Origin: Shewanella marinintestina | GTDB taxonomy: Bacteria > Pseudomonadota > Gammaproteobacteria > Enterobacterales > Shewanellaceae | Direction: 5' to 3' | Assembly: GCF_023283845.1 (NCBI RefSeq) | Contig: NZ_JAKILC010000002.1 | Span: 1 to 64,000 of the forward strand | DNA length: 64,000 bases | Shown here: one piece after another, positions 36,627 through 46,781 of the stretch | Layout of the letters: the number at the start of each line of letters is the position of its first letter | Numbering within the stretch: the stretch's first letter is position 1 | Translations under genes and position numbers: made by a program | The notes under the pieces: model-generated | Told to the model about the DNA's origin: nothing | The model's database searches: none | Seen by the model: the letters and a program-made list of their open reading frames with translations, nothing else

Positions 36627-36893
36627 TTGGCTAATAGCAAGTCTGCAAAGAAGCGCGCGCTTCAATCTGAAAAGCGTCGCCAGCACAACGCTAGCCGTAG
36701 CTCAATGCTACGTACTTACGTTAAAAAAGTAATCGCTGCAATCAATGCAGGTGACCACGCGTCAGCTACAGCTGCTTTCGCAGTAGCACAACCAATTGTT
36801 GACCGTATGGCGACTAAAGGTCTTATTCACAAGAATAAGGCTGCTCGTTATAAGTCACGCTTAAACGCTAAAATCAAAGCAATCGCTGCTTAA
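36627..36893 (+). CDS. rpsT: 30S ribosomal protein S20 (TTG start)
   Basis: 88-residue basic ribosomal protein, [18 protein letters not shown] at its N-terminus. Translation starts at TTG (36627), with TTTTAGGAGT 6 bases upstream; the same UUG start is known for E. coli rpsT and takes part in autogenous control. Monocistronic, with a strong terminator. Confidence 0.96.
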   Translation: MANSKSAKKRALQSEKRRQHNASRSSMLRTYVKKVIAAINAGDHASATAAFAVAQPIVDRMATKGLIHKNKAARYKSRLNAKIKAIAA

Positions 36894-36915
36894 TTTTTAG
36901 TTTTAAAGTAAAGAT

Positions 36916-36941
36916 AAAAACCGGCCTCGGCCGGTTTTTTT
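36916..36941 (+). terminator. Terminator of rpsT
   Basis: CCGGCC/GGCCGG with a TC turn, extended by A-T pairs, then eight T. Confidence 0.93.
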
Positions 36942-37018
36942 ATATCTACAATTTACCACGCCCGCCCCCCTTCATTGCTCTACATATTCTATATTAGTAA
37001 ATTTTAGGCAAAAAAATA

Positions 37019-37035
37019 GAGAGGACATGCCTCTC
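37019..37035 (-). terminator. Terminator of the ArsR-family gene
   Basis: GAGAGG/CCTCTC, 5-nt loop, followed on the minus strand by a TATTTTTT tail; about 90 bp past the stop. Confidence 0.6.
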
Positions 37036-37125
37036 CATTAATCATCTATTTTGTAGCGCTTATACAATCAATAAAAACCAGCCGTAGTAAAAACTAACAA
37101 CTGGCTTTATTTTACTTAGCGTTCA

Positions 37126-37440
37126 CTAAGCAACCGTTTTTAAGCTATCGCAATAAATGTTATTGAGTAACTTAATGATTTCAGCAACTTCTTCACTCTT
37201 TAACGAATAATAAACCGTTTGAGCTTCTTTGCGGGTTTCAACTAAATTATCTTTACGCAACCAAGCTAAGTGCTGAGACAGAGCAGACTGACTTAACCCC
37301 AACTTCTTATTCATTTCACCAACACACATCTCACCTTCATTAAGAAGGTAACACAAAATAAACAGACGACGTTCGTTGGCCAACGCTTTTAACAACACAA
37401 CGGCATGATCTGCTCGTTGTTGCATTAGTTCTATATTCAT
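37126..37440 (-). CDS. HlyU-like ArsR-family transcriptional regulator
   Basis: Small winged-helix regulator of 104 residues. The recognition helix region LSQSALSQHLAWLRKDNLVETRKEAQTVYYSL closely matches HlyU of Vibrio. Cys30 (RRLFILCYLL) and Cys97 (NNIYCDSL) sit at the positions of the redox-active pair of the HlyU/BigR/SqrR group, which respond to reactive sulfur or oxidants; a third Cys is at 39. No metal-binding ELCVCDL-type motif of ArsR/SmtB is seen. Its target is unknown; the divergent M28 peptidase gene 135 bp away is a candidate. Confidence 0.88.
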   Translation of the reverse strand: MNIELMQQRADHAVVLLKALANERRLFILCYLLNEGEMCVGEMNKKLGLSQSALSQHLAWLRKDNLVETRKEAQTVYYSLKSEEVAEIIKLLNNIYCDSLKTVA

Positions 37441-37575
37441 TACGAGCCATTTCTCCTAAAACAAACCGACGCTCTAATATAGCGTTGCCTTACAGATATA
37501 GTCGGGACATAAAGCACACTTTTTGCTAGATTGTTTTTAAAAATGGGATATACGTAATAAAAACAAAGGAAACTT

Positions 37576-38976
37576 ATGAAAAACAACTATCTCAATATGC
37601 TTTATGGCGTCATTTTCCTTGGCTTAACTGGTTGCCTGCATACTGATATTAACAACCCAGACAGGGCTATAAGTGCAAAATTACAACAAAAAGCACTAAA
37701 TTCGACTCTGGCATATGAGCTGGTTGAATCATTAACTGTTGAGGTAGGCCCTAGACTTGCTGGAAGCGAACAAGATTTAATCGCTGTAGAATGGGCTGAA
37801 AATAAACTCAACAATTTGGGTTTCGATAAGGTTTATAAAGAAGCGGTACAAGTCCCTGTTTGGCATCGTGGTGAAGCAAAGGCGTCAATTACCTCGCCTT
37901 ATGCCCAACCATTAGTTATCACTGCACTAGGTGGTAGTATTTCAACCCCTAAAGAGGGTATTGAAGCCAATATAATCCGATTTAATAGCTTAACAGAGTT
38001 ACAACAGGCTTCGTCAGCCGATGTTCACGGTAAAATTGTATTTATCGACCATGTAACTGAACGACATAAAACGGGTAAAGGTTATGGTAAAAGTGTTGGT
38101 GGTCGCTCTAAAGGAGCCATTGCAGCGGCACAAAAAGGCGCCGTAGCGATAATGATCCGTTCGATTGGCACAGATCATGACCGTATGGCACACACGGGTA
38201 TGATGCGTTATCAAGAAGGCGTAAACAAAATTCCGGCTGCAGCTATGTCTAACCCAGATGCAGATTTAATCAATGCCATGCTTAAGCGCAGCAAAAATAT
38301 CAAAATAAAACTGCAACTGTCAGCTGAAAACCAAGGCTTTGCTACCTCATACAATGTTATAGCTGAAGTTACAGGTTCGACAAAGCCTGATGAAATTGTG
38401 TTGATTAGCGCGCATTTAGACTCTTGGGACGAAGGTACTGGGGCAATTGATGATGGCGCAGGTGTCGCAATTGTTACCGCGGCAGGCAAACTCATTCAGG
38501 ACTTGCCAGTAAAACCGGCAAGGACAGTTAGAGTTGTATTGTATGCTGCTGAAGAAGTTGGTCTGATCGGCGGCAAAACCTATGCTAAAGCTCACCAAGC
38601 TGAACTTTCTCAACATTATATTGCAGCAGAATCTGATTTTGGTGCCGGGCGTATATATCAAATTGACTTTAGAGCCAGTCAGCAAGGCTATGAAGAGCTT
38701 ACAAAGTTAAGCCAGCCTATGATTACAAACGGAGTCGTTATGGGGAATAACAAGGCCTCAGGCGGCCCTGACGTATCAATGCTTCCTTCAATGGGCGTTC
38801 CAGTCGCATCTTTAAGGCAAGATGGCAGCGATTATTTTGATTACCACCACACACCGAATGACACCTTAGACAAAATTGAACCTGCTGCGTTGCAGCAAAA
38901 TGTTGCCGCTTATGCGCAATTTGCTTATTTGATGGCGCAGTCAAATATTGAATTGCGCCCAATCGTTGCTAAATAA
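37576..38976 (+). CDS. M28-family zinc aminopeptidase lipoprotein with PA domain
   Basis: Exported peptidase of 466 residues. The signal ends in a lipobox LTGC (Cys20). A protease-associated insert spans roughly 110-240, and the M28 catalytic domain follows with ligands in ISAHLDSWDEGTGAIDDGAG (His, Asp), the Glu pair in AAEEVGLIGG, Asp in AESDFG and His in DYHHTPNDT. It probably releases N-terminal amino acids from peptides at the cell envelope, similar to plasma glutamate carboxypeptidase-like members. The gene stands alone, divergent from the HlyU-like gene, with a shared terminator to yaaA. Confidence 0.88.
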   Translation: MKNNYLNMLYGVIFLGLTGCLHTDINNPDRAISAKLQQKALNSTLAYELVESLTVEVGPRLAGSEQDLIAVEWAENKLNNLGFDKVYKEAVQVPVWHRGEAKASITSPYAQPLVITALGGSISTPKEGIEANIIRFNSLTELQQASSADVHGKIVFIDHVTERHKTGKGYGKSVGGRSKGAIAAAQKGAVAIMIRSIGTDHDRMAHTGMMRYQEGVNKIPAAAMSNPDADLINAMLKRSKNIKIKLQLSAENQGFATSYNVIAEVTGSTKPDEIVLISAHLDSWDEGTGAIDDGAGVAIVTAAGKLIQDLPVKPARTVRVVLYAAEEVGLIGGKTYAKAHQAELSQHYIAAESDFGAGRIYQIDFRASQQGYEELTKLSQPMITNGVVMGNNKASGGPDVSMLPSMGVPVASLRQDGSDYFDYHHTPNDTLDKIEPAALQQNVAAYAQFAYLMAQSNIELRPIVAK

Positions 38977-38998
38977 TAACCAATCGTTAAAACAAAAA

Positions 38999-39019
38999 AG
39001 CAGCCATTAGGCTGCTTTT
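38999..39019. terminator. Bidirectional terminator between the M28 peptidase gene and yaaA
   Basis: AGCAGCC/GGCTGCT, ATTA loop, T or A runs on both sides. Confidence 0.88.
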
Positions 39020-39041
39020 AACTGTGTGCATTAGCTAATAC

Positions 39042-39815
39042 TTATTGTTCTTCACGTAAAAACACTGGCTCATTAGCTGTAGAGTCTTTCTCGCTATAGT
39101 AATAGCCTGCAGTATTGAACTCAGTAAGTCTCTCAAGAGACTCAACGTTATTATCGAGAATATAACGCACCATCATGCCACGGGCTTTTTTAGCAAAGAA
39201 GCTAATCACTTTGTATTGGCCATTCTTGCAATCTTTAAACACTGGCGTAATCAAGCTTGCGTTGAGTTTTTTAGGTTTAACCGCTTTAAAGTATTCATTA
39301 GAAGCTAAGTTGACAATAAACTCACAACCCTGCTCAGCAGTCGTTTGGTTTAGCTCATCAGTAATGACATCGCCCCAGAACTGATAGAGATTAGTACCAC
39401 GTTCATTAGCTAAACGCGTCCCCATCTCTAACCGATAGGCCTGCATTAAATCTAATGGCTTTAGTAAACCATAAAGCCCTGAGAGAATTCTTAACTGTTT
39501 TTGCGCCTTCTGCAGGCTCACCTCTGATAACGTATCAGCATCAAGCCCTGTATATACATCACCACGAAAAGCAAATACGGCCTGTTTGGCATTTTCTGGC
39601 GTAAAGTCTTTTTGCCACGAGCTAAATCTAGCCACGTTTAAACCCGCAATTTTATCGCTGACCTTCATCAAAGTAGCAATATCTGTTGGCGTCAGTTTGC
39701 GGCAAACTTCTATAAGCTGTTCACTTTGATCCAGCAATGTAGGCATTGAATACAGCTCGGTGCCGGGTGGATTTTCAAAATCTAACGTTTTTGCAGGAGA
39801 AACAAGAATCAGCAT
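39042..39815 (-). CDS. yaaA: Peroxide stress protein YaaA (DUF328/UPF0246)
   Basis: 257-residue cytoplasmic protein that in E. coli limits intracellular iron under hydrogen peroxide stress. Family motifs: [14 protein letters not shown] at the N-terminus, [25 protein letters not shown], and the C-terminal [12 protein letters not shown]. The ATG at 39815 has AAGGAC 6 bases upstream; the frame begins two codons earlier at a TTG. Confidence 0.93.
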   Translation of the reverse strand: MLILVSPAKTLDFENPPGTELYSMPTLLDQSEQLIEVCRKLTPTDIATLMKVSDKIAGLNVARFSSWQKDFTPENAKQAVFAFRGDVYTGLDADTLSEVSLQKAQKQLRILSGLYGLLKPLDLMQAYRLEMGTRLANERGTNLYQFWGDVITDELNQTTAEQGCEFIVNLASNEYFKAVKPKKLNASLITPVFKDCKNGQYKVISFFAKKARGMMVRYILDNNVESLERLTEFNTAGYYYSEKDSTANEPVFLREEQ

Positions 39816-39875
39816 AGCCAAGTCCTTTCAAAAATATTATTTAATTAAGACAATCATACTGATCAAAAACAAAAA

Positions 39876-39904
39876 AACCACGCTTTAACAGCGTGGTTTT
39901 TTAG
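39876..39904 (-). terminator. Terminator of the alanine symporter gene
   Basis: AACCACGC/GCGTGGTT with a 7-nt loop; strong T-run on the minus strand. Confidence 0.9.
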
Positions 39905-39927
39905 ATTGAGCTAATAACGCTTATAGA

Positions 39928-41397
39928 TTAAGTACGGGCGTCATGAGCAACTTCTTGCGCTTTAATTTCTTCAGCAACTGTTTTGCTTGTCCAGATATCA
40001 CCTTCTAAGTTTGAAAGCTCAGGGAATTTACTTGCATCAAACGTTGGCGTTTTACCACTTTTAAGCTGCTGGCGATAATCGTTAATCACTCGAATAGCCA
40101 AGCCAGATAGTAATAACAAAGCAATGATGTTAACCGTGGCCATTAGGCCCATAGACACATCAGCTAAATTCCAAACTAGACTAATCTTAGCTACAGCACC
40201 AAACATCACCATACCCAGAACACATACTCTGAAGATAGGTAGCGCTTTCTTGCTGTTACCAGATAAGAAAATGACGTTAGTTTCTGCGTAAGAGTAGTTA
40301 GCAATAATCGAGGTAAAGCAAAACAGTAAGATAGCTAAAGCGATAAAACCACCGCCCCAAGTACCCACGTGCTGGCTTAGTGCATCAATAGTCAGTTTGA
40401 TCCCGTCACCACTTGAGCCCATATCGCCTGCTAACAAAATAATCGCGGCTGTAGCTGTACAGATAACGATAGTATCAACAAATACCCCCATCATTTGTAC
40501 AAAGCCCTGCGATGCAGGGTGATTCGGGTTTGGTGAAGCACTCGCTGCTACGTTGGCTGCACTACCCATACCCGCTTCGTTAGAGAATAGACCACGTGCA
40601 ATACCAGCTTGCATAGCCTGAGCAATGGTATAAGCCACGCCACCAGCAACCGCTTCTTGTAAACCAAACGCACTCTTAATCACTAACATAAATACGTCAG
40701 GAAGCTTCTCAATGTTCATCGCAACCACAACAAATGCAATTAAGATGTAAGCGATAGCCATCACAGGTACAACAATCTCAGAGACTTTAGCTACTTTGCG
40801 TAAGCCACCCATAATCACAAATGCACTAAGAATAACGATGGCAATCCCCACATACATTGGGTCAAAGCCAAACACTTGGGTCATTGCGCCAGTAATGGTG
40901 TTTGCCTGCACTGCGTTGAACACTAGACCAAAGGCAATAATCAGGAAAATTGAGAACAAAATCCCCATCCAACGCTGACCAAGACCTTTTTCCATGTAGT
41001 AAGATGGGCCGCCGCGGTACTGACCATCTTCGTCACGTACTTTGTAAACCTGAGCTAGTGTCGACTCAACCATAGCCGTTGCCATACCTAGTACCGCAAT
41101 CAGCCACATCCAAAATACAGCACCAGGACCTGCAGCGCCAATCGCTACAGCAACACCCGCCATGTTACCCGCACCGACACGAGCCGCCATACTGGTACAA
41201 AATACTTGGAAAGATGATAAGCCACCTTTGCTTTCACCTTGGCGACTTTTAAGCATAATTTCGCCAGAATGCTTAAAGTGAGTAAGCTGGATAAATGCCA
41301 ATCGAATGGTAAAGTACAGCCCGGCACCAACCAGTCCGTATACTAATAATTTTCCCCAAAGCAGTGCATTGAGAAAGTTAACGGTTGTTTCTATCAT
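39928..41397 (-). CDS. Sodium:alanine symporter (AGCS family)
   Basis: Inner-membrane Na+-coupled amino-acid carrier of 489 residues with about 11 helices. Family signatures: GGLSSFQVFCTSMAARVGAGNMAGVA (about 57-82), GPGAVFWMWLIAVLGMATAM, and ARGLFSNEAGMGSAANVAAS. Substrate alanine or glycine by family. Single gene, terminated on its own, divergent from phosphoketolase across 424 bp. Confidence 0.93.
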   Translation of the reverse strand: MIETTVNFLNALLWGKLLVYGLVGAGLYFTIRLAFIQLTHFKHSGEIMLKSRQGESKGGLSSFQVFCTSMAARVGAGNMAGVAVAIGAAGPGAVFWMWLIAVLGMATAMVESTLAQVYKVRDEDGQYRGGPSYYMEKGLGQRWMGILFSIFLIIAFGLVFNAVQANTITGAMTQVFGFDPMYVGIAIVILSAFVIMGGLRKVAKVSEIVVPVMAIAYILIAFVVVAMNIEKLPDVFMLVIKSAFGLQEAVAGGVAYTIAQAMQAGIARGLFSNEAGMGSAANVAASASPNPNHPASQGFVQMMGVFVDTIVICTATAAIILLAGDMGSSGDGIKLTIDALSQHVGTWGGGFIALAILLFCFTSIIANYSYAETNVIFLSGNSKKALPIFRVCVLGMVMFGAVAKISLVWNLADVSMGLMATVNIIALLLLSGLAIRVINDYRQQLKSGKTPTFDASKFPELSNLEGDIWTSKTVAEEIKAQEVAHDART

Positions 41398-41821
41398 ATA
41401 ATTTCAATCCCCATGACAAACATAATCTAGCGAATGTTTCGCTGGATTAGGTTCCCCCTGTGTTTGTCCTTCATAAAGTATTTAAATAACAGCAGATTTT
41501 ATTTTCAAATTATCTTAAACGTGGAAAAGCTACATCACGCCTGCTGTAATCCGCGCAGCAAAATAGCATAGCATTGCTTCAACCCCGAGCGATATAGATC
41601 ACAGTTTCTCATTTACCTGACAACCGCATCACATCGATCTTTATAGGCAGTTAAAAAACTTAACCAAATTAACATAACAACCACACGCAAACGACCAACA
41701 TTTAATTGTACAAAAAGCTTTCAAAAAATCAGAGATAGCCCACGTTTTTGTAATAAAATTACAAATATAGTGACTAATATGAAATTTGTTTAACTTTATG
41801 ATTACGTAAATGGGGTTATTT
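41398..41821. other. 424-bp divergent region between the alanine symporter and phosphoketolase genes
   Basis: Contains a hairpin AGCGAA/TTCGCT at 41429-41443 in the symporter's leader side and TAGATCACA near 41595-41603, a single good CRP half-site with a poor partner half. No gene, RNA or repeat is supported. Confidence 0.4.
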
Positions 41822-44188
41822 ATGGCACATCAACAAGAAATTGTCGCACTGAAGAAATTTGTGAGAGCAACTAACTTTCTGGCGACTTCACAAATTTATT
41901 TGAAGCAAAACGTGTTGCATAAACGCGCACTTGAACACAGCGATATCAAACCAAGGCTGCTTGGACACTGGGGAACCTGCCCTGGTATCAACTTTGTTTA
42001 TGCAAACGTCAACAGACTTATCACTAAACACAATCGTTCATTTGTTTATCTCGTTGGCCCTGGCCACGGATTCCCAGCAGTACAAGCTAACTTATTTATG
42101 GAAGGCTCATTGAGCCACTTTTACCCCGAAACCATTCCATATAATGAAGTCGGTATTACCGATATTTGTCAAAAGTTCTCTGCAGCCTATGGCTATCCAT
42201 CGCATGCTAACCCTGAAGCTCCAGGGCAGATTCTTGAAGGCGGCGAACTTGGTTACTCATTATCCGTTGCTTGGGGAGCAGTATTAGATAATCCAGATTT
42301 AATTGCTGCCTGCCTAATCGGTGATGGTGAGTCAGAAACGGGCCCACTTGCTGCTTCTTGGTACGCTAACCGTCTAGTGTCTCCTAAAAACAATGGCGCC
42401 GTGCTACCAATCGTTCATATCAATGGCTATAAAATTTCAGGTCCGACTCGTATGGGCCGTATGAGTCATGAAGAGCTCGATTTAGAGTTTAGAGGTTTAG
42501 GTTATCACCCAATCATTGTCGATGATCAGTTAGAAGAGGACGTATACGTGCAGATGGCTGCCGCCATGGACACCTCTTATGCAATGATTAACGATATTCA
42601 AACTCGCGCTCGTGCAGGTGAAGATATCGTAAAACCACGTTGGCCTGTGATTTTAATGCGTACAGCAAAAGGTTGGACTGGTACTGCCGAATTTGACGGA
42701 AAGAAACTTGAAGGTAACTGCGAATCACACCAAGTTATTGTTAATAAGTGTGCTAAAGATAAAGCGCACTTAGACGCCCTTAATACTTGGCTTGCGAGTT
42801 ACAAGTTCCATGAGCTTTATCAAATTAATGATAAAGGCGAACTAATCTTTGATGAAGATATTCAAAGCCTACTTCCACCTAAAGAGCTCACTTGTGGTCG
42901 TCAGCATTTAAGCTACGGTGGCGAAGTCGTTCGTGCCTTAACAAACCCTGATTTAGAAAAGCTAGCCTACGGAGCAGAAACCCCACGTGGCCAGCGCGGC
43001 TTATCTATGTTTAAGATGGGCGAGTGGATGCGGGATGCATTTAAACTCAATCGCGACCAACGTAATTTACGTATCTTCTGTCCTGACGAAACCTACTCAA
43101 ACCAACTACAAGCTGTGTTTGAAGAAACCAGCCGTGCATGGCAATGGCCAATTGAAAGCTGGGATGAGGACATGAGTCGCGACGGCCGTGTAATAGAGCT
43201 GCTATCAGAGAACTTGTTGTTCGGTATGCTCCACGGCTACACAGTAACAGGTCGTCACGCAATGTTCCCGACATATGAGGCGTTTTCTCAAGTTGTATCA
43301 TCAATGGCTGACCAATACTGTAAATATGTTTATGCCAGCCAAGGTGTGCATTTCCGCAAACCAGTGCCAGCATGTAACGTTGTATTATCATCACTACTTG
43401 AGCGCCAGGATCACAACGGTTACTCACATCAGAATCCATCTTTCTTAGGCGCTATGCTTGAGAAACATCCAAAGATTATCTCTGCTTATTTACCAGCAGA
43501 TGGTAACAGTACACTTGTTTATACCGAGCGTGCTTATGCTGATCGCGACAAGCTAAACATTCTGGTTGCAGGTAAAAAAGACCTACCTCAATGGTTAACG
43601 CTTGATGAAGCTCGTCAGCAGGCAAAAGATGGTGTCATGGTTTGGGATTTTGCATCAGACGAAAATCCAGATGTCGTTCTAGTGGGCTGTGGTGACTACG
43701 TTACCCAAGAGGCAATGGCTGCGCTTGTGCTTATTCGTGAATTATTACCACGCGTACGCATTCGTTTTGTCAGCGTAACTGAATTAACCAGCAGCGGTTT
43801 AGGTAGTTTAGAATTCCAGAACAAGCCTTGGCTAATGGATGAAATCTTTACCGCCGATAAAGGCGTGGTCTTTAACTATCACGGCTATCCAAACACCATT
43901 AAGAAACTTGTGTTTGATTATAAAGGCAGTAAGCGTTTCAGAATTAAGGGTTATGAAGAAGAAGGGTCAACTACGACTCCATTTGATATGGGTGTACGTA
44001 ACGGTACCTCTCGCTACCACCTCGTTATCGATATGGCCTATAAGCTGTTCCAACAAAGTGTTATTGATGAGACTCAACATGTCGCCATTACAACAGATAT
44101 GTTGCAACGCTTAGTCGATCACAGAAACTACATTAAAGCTAACGGTGTAGATCCTGAGAGCATCGAAAACTGGGTTTGGACACGCTAA
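41822..44188 (+). CDS. xfp: Xylulose-5-phosphate/fructose-6-phosphate phosphoketolase
   Basis: TPP enzyme that splits xylulose-5-P or fructose-6-P with phosphate into acetyl-phosphate and glyceraldehyde-3-P or erythrose-4-P. 788 residues from the ATG at 41822, which has GGGG at proper spacing; the ATG at 41810 has no site. Motifs: LGHWGTCPGINFVYAN, GPGHGFPAVQANLF, the TPP-binding CLIGDGESETGPLAASW, and EYSNQ-like DETYSNQLQAVFE. It allows carbon-conserving acetyl-P production. tal and pgi, acting on the same sugar phosphates, lie downstream beyond ompA. Which of the two substrates is used cannot be told from sequence. Confidence 0.93.
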   Translation: MAHQQEIVALKKFVRATNFLATSQIYLKQNVLHKRALEHSDIKPRLLGHWGTCPGINFVYANVNRLITKHNRSFVYLVGPGHGFPAVQANLFMEGSLSHFYPETIPYNEVGITDICQKFSAAYGYPSHANPEAPGQILEGGELGYSLSVAWGAVLDNPDLIAACLIGDGESETGPLAASWYANRLVSPKNNGAVLPIVHINGYKISGPTRMGRMSHEELDLEFRGLGYHPIIVDDQLEEDVYVQMAAAMDTSYAMINDIQTRARAGEDIVKPRWPVILMRTAKGWTGTAEFDGKKLEGNCESHQVIVNKCAKDKAHLDALNTWLASYKFHELYQINDKGELIFDEDIQSLLPPKELTCGRQHLSYGGEVVRALTNPDLEKLAYGAETPRGQRGLSMFKMGEWMRDAFKLNRDQRNLRIFCPDETYSNQLQAVFEETSRAWQWPIESWDEDMSRDGRVIELLSENLLFGMLHGYTVTGRHAMFPTYEAFSQVVSSMADQYCKYVYASQGVHFRKPVPACNVVLSSLLERQDHNGYSHQNPSFLGAMLEKHPKIISAYLPADGNSTLVYTERAYADRDKLNILVAGKKDLPQWLTLDEARQQAKDGVMVWDFASDENPDVVLVGCGDYVTQEAMAALVLIRELLPRVRIRFVSVTELTSSGLGSLEFQNKPWLMDEIFTADKGVVFNYHGYPNTIKKLVFDYKGSKRFRIKGYEEEGSTTTPFDMGVRNGTSRYHLVIDMAYKLFQQSVIDETQHVAITTDMLQRLVDHRNYIKANGVDPESIENWVWTR

Positions 44189-44220
44189 TCAAAACGCCAT
44201 TTTGGCGTAATTTAAGCTAA

Positions 44221-44254
44221 AAAAAGGGCGCTTTTATTATAAAGCGCCCTTTTT
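44221..44254 (+). terminator. Terminator of the phosphoketolase gene
   Basis: AAGGGCGCTTT/AAAGCGCCCTT, 6-nt loop, T-run; about 33 bp after the stop. Confidence 0.92.
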
Positions 44255-44427
44255 ACAACCTTTAACTTACACAATAAATCACAATTAAAGTGGAAAATAT
44301 TACATTTGCAACAGATAATAGTGTCAGCTAGCTAAAATATAAAGGAGCTCCGTAATAAGTGCTGGCCCTGTTTAGAATAATTTCTAACAGACGGAGGCGT
44401 TTTATAAATAAAACATAAGGATTTCGA

Positions 44428-45525
44428 ATGATGAACAATACACTAAAAGCAGTTCTGCTTACTTCAATGTTACCTTTTGCTGCAACCGCAGCTGACGGCA
44501 TGAGCCCCTGGTATGTAGGTGGCGGTGTCGGCATCAATAATTACGAGCCTAATTGCGATCAGAAAACCATGAAGACTTGTGGTGAAGATGATCCATATGC
44601 ATGGGACGTATTTGCAGGTTACTTATTTAACGACTATTTCGGTGCAGAGGTTGGTTATCGTGACCTAGGCCGTGCAGAATGGGTCGACTATTCAAACAAA
44701 CTAAATGATGTAGGTGCTAAAGGTATGAACCTTGGCCTTGTGGCATTTTGGCCTTTTGCTGGCAACTGGAGCTTGTCAGCAGAGGCTGGTGCTTTTAACT
44801 ACGTTATCTCTAACAACAAGCAATGGGGTTCAGAATACTACAGTGACAATGGTGTAGCGCCATACTTTGGTGCAGGTATTGGTTACAATATTACCGATAA
44901 CCTAAAGATCCAAGCTAAATATCGTCGCTATGAAAACCTCGACGAGGACAAGTGGAAAACACTTGAAATGGAAAGTAACTACTGGGGTCTAGAACTTAGC
45001 TACCGCTTCGGCAGCAAAGCAAAACCTGCTCCTGTTGTTGCACCAATCATAGTTGCCGACTCCGACAACGATGGTGTTAATGACGATATGGACCAATGTC
45101 CAAATACGCCATCAACTCATCAAGTTGATAACTATGGCTGTACGATTTATGAAGAAACTGAGTACACCTTTGACTTAGAAGCTAACTTTAAAAATAACTC
45201 GGCAAAAGTTGAACCTTCATCTCTTGGCGACATTGAAACGTTAGCAGACTTTATCAATCAACACCCTAATGCAGAAGTGTTGATTTCAGGTCACGCTTCT
45301 AATACTGGTAGCCCAGCTTACAACATGAAGCTTTCAGAGCGCCGTGCTGCTTCAGTTGCTGATATTTTAATTAATCAGTATGGTGTTGCCCCTGCAAAAG
45401 TGACTTCTAAAGGCTTTGGTATCACTCAGCCGTTAATTGAAGGCAGCTCAGCAGAAGCAAACCGCGTTAACCGCCGCATCGAAGCGCATGTAACTGGAAC
45501 AGAGAAAACACCAGTTCTTAAATAA
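44428..45525 (+). CDS. OmpA-family outer-membrane protein
   Basis: 365-residue porin-like protein. The signal peptide ends at ATA|ADGMSPWYVGGG. An eight-stranded OmpA-like barrel (about 25-195) is followed by a short calcium-binding TSP3-like linker DSDNDGVNDDMDQCPNTP. The C-terminal OmpA/MotB domain contacts peptidoglycan (SGHASNTGSPAYNMKLSERR, KGFGITQPL, NRRIEAHVTG). It is transcribed alone between two terminators, with AAGG 7 bases before the first of two ATGs. Confidence 0.92.
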   Translation: MMNNTLKAVLLTSMLPFAATAADGMSPWYVGGGVGINNYEPNCDQKTMKTCGEDDPYAWDVFAGYLFNDYFGAEVGYRDLGRAEWVDYSNKLNDVGAKGMNLGLVAFWPFAGNWSLSAEAGAFNYVISNNKQWGSEYYSDNGVAPYFGAGIGYNITDNLKIQAKYRRYENLDEDKWKTLEMESNYWGLELSYRFGSKAKPAPVVAPIIVADSDNDGVNDDMDQCPNTPSTHQVDNYGCTIYEETEYTFDLEANFKNNSAKVEPSSLGDIETLADFINQHPNAEVLISGHASNTGSPAYNMKLSERRAASVADILINQYGVAPAKVTSKGFGITQPLIEGSSAEANRVNRRIEAHVTGTEKTPVLK

Positions 45526-45543
45526 GCTGTACGATATACAAGC

Positions 45544-45577
45544 AAAGCTCACGGTTATCACAACCGTGAGCTTTTTT
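45544..45577 (+). terminator. Terminator of the OmpA-family gene
   Basis: AAAGCTCACGGTT/AACCGTGAGCTTT, 13-bp stem, 5-nt loop, T-run. Confidence 0.95.
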
Positions 45578-45808
45578 AATTTTGAATCAGCATAAAAAAG
45601 CTATACTTCTTGGTTAAACTGATAATCAACACCAATTCTTAGCAAAATCTCGTACTTAGATTACCAAAAAAGACCGTTTAAATGATTTTTAGCAACTTTT
45701 GTGTAATTTTTTTTCATATATAGTTGGAATGTTCATTAAAATGGCTTTTAATAGCTGGTAAATTAATTGTCCAAACGATGCTGTTCATAGAGTAAGGATG
45801 TAATACGC

Positions 45809-46765
45809 ATGGCCAACACATTAGAACAACTTAAACCTTTCACTACCATTGTTGCCGATACTGGTGATATTGAAGCCATAAAACGTTACCAGCCAGAAGA
45901 CGCAACGACTAACCCGTCTCTCATTTTAAAAGCATCCGAAATTCCGGAATACAGTGCACTAATCGAAAATGCTATCACTTGGGCTAAAAGTCAAAGTGAT
46001 GTTCTTGCACAGCAAATTGAAGATGCTGGGGACAAGCTTGCAGTAAATATCGGTTTAGAGATCTTAAAAATTGTTCCGGGCCGTATTTCTACAGAAGTTG
46101 ATGCACGCCTTTCATTTGACCAAGCAGGCTCTATTGCTAAAGCGCACAAGCTTATCAAGCTTTACCAAGAAGCTGGTATCGATAAGTCTCGTATCCTAAT
46201 CAAGCTCGCATCTACTTGGGAAGGTATTTGCGCAGCTAAGCAGTTAGAACAAGAAGGCATCAACTGTAACCTAACCTTGCTATTTAGCTTTGCTCAAGCA
46301 CGTGCATGTGCTGAAGCAGGTGTATACCTGATCTCTCCTTTCGTAGGACGTATTCTAGATTGGTATAAGAAAGATACTGGCCTTGAGTATTCAGCGACTG
46401 AAGATCCAGGTGTTGTTTCTGTTACTGGCATTTACAACTACTACAAACGTCATGGCTTTAACACTGTCGTTATGGGCGCAAGCTTCCGTAACACTGGTGA
46501 GATCATTGAACTTGCAGGTTGTGACCGTCTAACGATTGGCCCTGCACTTCTTGAAGAGCTACAAAATAGCAATACGCCTATTGTTCAAAAGCTATTACCT
46601 GCAACTGAAGTTGTTGCACCTGAAGCAGCAATGACAGAAGCACAGTTCCGTTGGGAGTTTAACGAAGACCCTATGGCGGTTGAAAAACTTGCTGAAGGGA
46701 TCCGTAATTTTGCCATCGACCAAGGTAAACTTGAAGTGATGCTAAAAGACAAACTTTCGTCTTAA
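45809..46765 (+). CDS. tal: Transaldolase
   Basis: Class I transaldolase of the non-oxidative pentose phosphate pathway, 318 residues. The Schiff-base Lys132 lies in [14 protein letters not shown], and the first signature is DATTNPSL (31-38). Preceded by AAGGAT. 16 bp before pgi, so the two form an operon. Confidence 0.97.
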   Translation: MANTLEQLKPFTTIVADTGDIEAIKRYQPEDATTNPSLILKASEIPEYSALIENAITWAKSQSDVLAQQIEDAGDKLAVNIGLEILKIVPGRISTEVDARLSFDQAGSIAKAHKLIKLYQEAGIDKSRILIKLASTWEGICAAKQLEQEGINCNLTLLFSFAQARACAEAGVYLISPFVGRILDWYKKDTGLEYSATEDPGVVSVTGIYNYYKRHGFNTVVMGASFRNTGEIIELAGCDRLTIGPALLEELQNSNTPIVQKLLPATEVVAPEAAMTEAQFRWEFNEDPMAVEKLAEGIRNFAIDQGKLEVMLKDKLSS

Positions 46766-46781
46766 TGGAATAGGACTCAAA

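Noticed and set aside
41590..41603. Possible CRP site before phosphoketolase
   Set aside because: Right half TCACA fits but the left half does not; listed only as context.
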